Shown: piece after piece, positions 5,323 to 7,781 of the stretch
How positions within the stretch are numbered: the stretch's first letter is position 1
How the letters are laid out: each line of letters starts with the position of its first letter
From: JAKEGK01 sp036507695
Lineage (GTDB): Bacteria; Pseudomonadota; Gammaproteobacteria; SZUA-152
NCBI GenBank assembly: GCA_036507695.1
Contig: DATCIR010000211.1
Span: forward strand, 1-7,781
Direction: 5' to 3'
DNA: 7,781 nucleotides
Program-made: the position numbers and the translations under genes
Notes under the pieces: model-generated
Seen by the model: only the letters and a program-made list of their open reading frames with translations
The model's database searches: none
What the model was told of the DNA's origin: nothing

Positions 5323-6399
5323 TTATTTAGTCAGGCTATCGAAAGCGTTGTACCGTAAGAACTGTTGCTTTTTACTTTGAAACAAGGTCAACAGATCCAT
5401 CGAAAAGTAGATACTGTCTTCACCGTCCCGGTAACCCCAGCCAATCGAGTATTTGTTGTCGATGTGGAGCATTACGCCGGTGCGCACATCCGGTGTGTTT
5501 AATCGATCGGTATAGACGGAAGCGACGGAGAATCCAAAAGGTACTTTTTGGTTCCAAAAGTTGATCCCCAGCCATTCAACCGCTAATCCGAATTCAGCGT
5601 TGTTGCCGTCCTCCGCGCTATTTACATATTCATATACAAGCTGGGGATGTAACGCAATAACCTGGGAAGACGGAGGGCCCACGATATGGTTGGTTTTAAA
5701 ATGGTCTGAATGCCACCATGTGGTTAACCAAACCTCCGGGGCGGTTTGAGACTTCGAGATATCGAGAAAGCGATCCCAGTCCCTATTCAAGTTGTTAAGC
5801 AATTGTTTATTTGTACCGGTGACAAATTGGTCATAGGCCTTACGATACACGTTGAATGCCGCTGCAAAATCCTCAAATACCGCTAGGCAATTCTTTTTTG
5901 CGTTTCTCACCTTCTGGCAATCTTCATGGTCTTTTGGAAAGCCAAATTTTTTTACTTCGGCTGGCGCAGTGGTAAAGTATCCTAAATATCTCTCGTCATC
6001 CGAATCTTGATCGGGCGCCGTGTGAAACTCCGGAACCGGGCCGGTGGCAAGTCTAGTGCGAGCCAATTGTTCCTGCATTTGATCAACGTTTTCATTTAAT
6101 TGAATAGCACTGGAGTTGCCAAAGTCTTTCTTTAATGCCTGTGCCGCATATGCGCCAAACTCCGCGAATATTTGTTGAAGCCTTGAATCAAGGTCCGAGT
6201 CCCGCAAAGGTAAATCGCGTAGTATATTTTCCTTAATATCAAGGCACACCTGTATCGCTTTATCATAAACATCCTTATAAACATTATCCTCCGTTACTGC
6301 CTGCTTTTCGGACACACTGCAATCAATAGACAGACTTCCGGCGGCCAATGCCGAGAGCGACAAACCAAACAACAAAAAAGCAATCAACAGTCTTCTCAT
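5323..6399 (-). CDS. Exported protein of unknown family, second gene of hydrolase operon
   Basis: The 358-aa product starts with a clear Sec signal peptide (MRRLLIAFLLFGLSLSALAA, probable cleavage after residue 20), so it acts in the periplasm or outer membrane. There is no lipobox Cys at the cleavage site. The first two-thirds looks helical and charged, with four Cys (27, 52, 161, 171) that could form disulfides; two lie in DCQKVRNAKKNC. From about 222 on it becomes Trp/Tyr-rich with alternating hydrophobics (VWLTTWWHSDHF, LAVEWLGINFWN, YSIGWGYRDGEDSIYFSMDL), suggesting a beta-rich domain. The last residue is not the Phe usual for outer-membrane barrels. I do not recognise the family. AAGGA lies seven bases before the ATG, and its first bases are the stop codon of the upstream hydrolase, so the two genes are translationally close and surely co-transcribed. 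A partner, substrate-side or immunity role is possible but unproven. Confidence 0.8.
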   Translation of the reverse strand: MRRLLIAFLLFGLSLSALAAGSLSIDCSVSEKQAVTEDNVYKDVYDKAIQVCLDIKENILRDLPLRDSDLDSRLQQIFAEFGAYAAQALKKDFGNSSAIQLNENVDQMQEQLARTRLATGPVPEFHTAPDQDSDDERYLGYFTTAPAEVKKFGFPKDHEDCQKVRNAKKNCLAVFEDFAAAFNVYRKAYDQFVTGTNKQLLNNLNRDWDRFLDISKSQTAPEVWLTTWWHSDHFKTNHIVGPPSSQVIALHPQLVYEYVNSAEDGNNAEFGLAVEWLGINFWNQKVPFGFSVASVYTDRLNTPDVRTGVMLHIDNKYSIGWGYRDGEDSIYFSMDLLTLFQSKKQQFLRYNAFDSLTK

Positions 6400-6409
6400 G
6401 TGCTCGTCC

Positions 6410-7441
6410 TTAAATTTCCTGACCGGCCTTCTTCACGGCCGTAACCAATACCTTATAGGCCTCGTAGGCCTTTTGAAGATCATCAAGATTGGGCTTATCA
6501 CGGATTGCCGCCAAGGCATTTTTCAAGTCTGCAACGCCCTCATTAATCGTGCCTTGCGCGTATTGGGTAACGCACGCATCGAACTTATCCTGCTTAACGC
6601 GTTCATCAAAAATCATGAGCAATATTCGTCTAGCCACCACCGGCGCCGTCACATATTCGTAAAAATCATGGGTATTGATATTCCGCACAACCTCATTTTC
6701 AATATGCCGAAGCTCATCCATTTCGCGCTTGTATTGCTTGAACCAGGTAAAGGGATCAAGTTTATGCCGGACATTATAAAAAAAATCCGCACAGCCATTA
6801 GCGCCGGGTGCTACGGTTGATTGACCCGGATCATCCAGACTGTTAAGTAAATTGACCAGCCGGCTGACGTTGGCAAAGGTCCAGAGTGTTTTGCAATTAA
6901 AATTGCCTGGTACGTAATCGGGAATACCATCGAAAATATTGGCGCCATGACGATAAAGCTGGGCGAAGGTATCATGCACCACCGCGGTGCCCAAGGAATG
7001 GCAGATAACATGAATATTCCCGGCCCCGTGTTGCGCGACCAAATCATTATATTGCGCGGCTAATTGCGCCCGGATACGCGCCCCGAAATACGTTGTGCCA
7101 TAAAGCAGCACATCCAGCCAATGCGTATAGAGGAACTCGTCATTGTTAAACTTCGCTTCCAGCGCCGTTAATTCCTGGATCAATTCTGCCGCGAAACCAC
7201 CGCCTGCGAGAAAGTTAAACCCTGCCTGACGGGCCGCGGCGTTTTCCGCAAATTGCTGGCGGACCTCATCAAAAAGCACACTGTAATTGTATTCTTCAAA
7301 GCCACAATCCGCCTGATCCAGGTCAAAATCCATATCAAAGCAGTTTATCCGGTCTTTAAGTGCTTTTTTAAAAGTAGCCGTTATTTCTCCCGGCGGATGA
7401 ACTCCCATGCCGTGCACCAGCAAAATAATTTGTGTCGCCAT
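6410..7441 (-). CDS. Alpha/beta-hydrolase (lipase/esterase-like), leaderless
   Basis: The 343-aa product has the start of an alpha/beta-hydrolase fold: strand IILLVHGMGVH (residues 5-15), whose HG supplies the oxyanion region, and the nucleophile elbow IHVICHSLGTAVVHD with Ser149. The usual first Gly of GxSxG is Cys147 here. Candidate triad partners are Asp229 (VRHKLDPFTWF) and His258 (NINTHDFYEYV); this is inferred from order, not proven. No signal peptide or membrane segment is present, so it is cytoplasmic unless exported by another route. The C-terminal 90 residues are charged and helical. The substrate is unknown; ester lipids or small esters are likely. The frame is open to ATG 7468, but AAAGGAGAGGAAATG places a strong Shine-Dalgarno just before ATG 7441, so the shorter start is right. 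It is the first gene of a two-gene operon with the exported protein, 10 bp downstream. Confidence 0.85.
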   Translation of the reverse strand: MATQIILLVHGMGVHPPGEITATFKKALKDRINCFDMDFDLDQADCGFEEYNYSVLFDEVRQQFAENAAARQAGFNFLAGGGFAAELIQELTALEAKFNNDEFLYTHWLDVLLYGTTYFGARIRAQLAAQYNDLVAQHGAGNIHVICHSLGTAVVHDTFAQLYRHGANIFDGIPDYVPGNFNCKTLWTFANVSRLVNLLNSLDDPGQSTVAPGANGCADFFYNVRHKLDPFTWFKQYKREMDELRHIENEVVRNINTHDFYEYVTAPVVARRILLMIFDERVKQDKFDACVTQYAQGTINEGVADLKNALAAIRDKPNLDDLQKAYEAYKVLVTAVKKAGQEI

Positions 7442-7630
7442 TTCCTCTCCTTTGAAATGTGGCCGCAATGGGTTTTTTCGGAAACATCTTCCCAGCGGTT
7501 TTAAGCAACCGGTTTTATGTAAATCAAAAATCTTATCTTTGCTTCACCAAATGTTAGCCGGCAATTGTATACTTGGAACATACAGGGATTTTAAATGGCA
7601 TTGTAGATTTTTATAACTTTCTTTATAACG
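7442..7630. promoter_or_regulatory. Intergenic region upstream of the hydrolase operon
   Basis: These 189 bp separate the - strand hydrolase from a + strand ORF starting at 7631 and should hold the operon promoter. On the - strand, TTGATT and TTAAAA near 7510-7540 are separated by 17 bases, a weak -35/-10 candidate. On the + strand, TATAAC occurs twice, 12 bases apart (7612-7617 and 7624-7629), without a good -35. No operator or riboswitch is recognised. Confidence 0.3.
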
Positions 7631-7781
7631 ATGCTGGTTAAAAATAAACTGTCCCTGCCACCCAAGCGAGTTTCATATTGTTTGCGTGAATTGTCAATGC
7701 CGGGTACTCGCAAATGTTTGCCCGTACTAAGGCAAAGCGAGTTGGAGATTGAGAAGAAAAAAAACACGATTGTCATGCCAG
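7631..7781 (+). CDS. Possible N-terminus of an unidentified protein (runs off the window)
   Basis: ATG 7631 opens a frame that stays open for 50 codons to the right edge. It begins MLVKNKLSLPPKRVSYCLRE and passes through RKCLPVLRQSELEIEKKKNT. The composition is polar and basic, soluble, without a signal peptide. The opposite-strand ORF in the same place starts with a poly-Phe run produced by the A-run and looks like its shadow. There is no ribosome-binding site before the ATG, so either the true start lies elsewhere or this is not a gene. I do not recognise the family from this piece. Confidence 0.3.
   Translation, partial: MLVKNKLSLPPKRVSYCLRELSMPGTRKCLPVLRQSELEIEKKKNTIVMP

Noticed and set aside
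6398..6820. 140-aa + strand ORF opposite the hydrolase
   Set aside because: It is antisense to well-supported coding sequence, has no recognisable motif, and its composition reflects the reverse complement.
7442..7468. Longer hydrolase start at ATG 7468
   Set aside because: The extra codons (HFKGEE) are just the translated Shine-Dalgarno of ATG 7441.
7591..7776. 61-aa - strand ORF at the right edge
   Set aside because: It starts with a poly-Phe run made by an A-tract; the + strand frame from 7631 is the more protein-like of the two.

Overview
The window looks like a Gammaproteobacterial (at least proteobacterial) chromosome segment. This rests on a LuxI/LuxR-type quorum-sensing pair, Shine-Dalgarno-led genes, a Sec signal peptide typical of a Gram-negative cell, and an ECF42-like sigma factor next to remnants of its usual DGPF/DUF1428 partner genes. 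The species cannot be fixed from the sequence. Base composition seems to fall from GC-rich at the left (sigma factor) to more AT-rich at the right, as in a mosaic accessory region.

Left (1-1634, + strand): the tail of an open frame that looks like a chimera. It begins as a YCII/DGPF-family protein and ends as the C-terminus of a DUF1428 protein, with a short out-of-frame join. Directly downstream is an intact 435-aa ECF sigma factor with the long C-terminal DUF6596/TPR-like extension of the ECF42 group. The operon therefore seems to have kept its sigma factor while its partner genes collapsed together.

Centre-left (1705-3643, - strand): a luxI-type acyl-homoserine-lactone synthase followed by a luxR-type receptor-regulator, both retaining the family's key residues. 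The 3' end of luxI carries a 13-bp tandem duplication that has changed its C-terminus. Upstream of luxI lies a 161-bp MITE-like element with perfect 18-bp terminal inverted repeats flanked by CTAG.

Centre (3722-5322): an unrecognised 162-aa gene on the - strand, a divergent small membrane-protein ORF, a good intrinsic terminator, and a 765-bp stretch without intact genes. That stretch holds a frameshifted remnant of a DUF853/HerA-like (YjgR) ATPase C-terminus, a CGCAGAGG-type dispersed repeat and GTTAAC heptamer repeats. It reads as a scrapyard or insertion-prone spacer.

Right (5323-7441, - strand): a tight two-gene operon. The first gene encodes a leaderless alpha/beta-hydrolase with a CHSLG nucleophile elbow. 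The second encodes an exported protein of unknown family, and its ribosome-binding site overlaps the hydrolase stop codon. A divergent + strand ORF starts at 7631 and runs out of the window.

The best candidates for something undescribed are the hydrolase/exported-protein pair and the unplaced 162-aa protein. The most concrete evolutionary observations are the chimeric DGPF-DUF1428 frame, the luxI tail duplication and the MITE.
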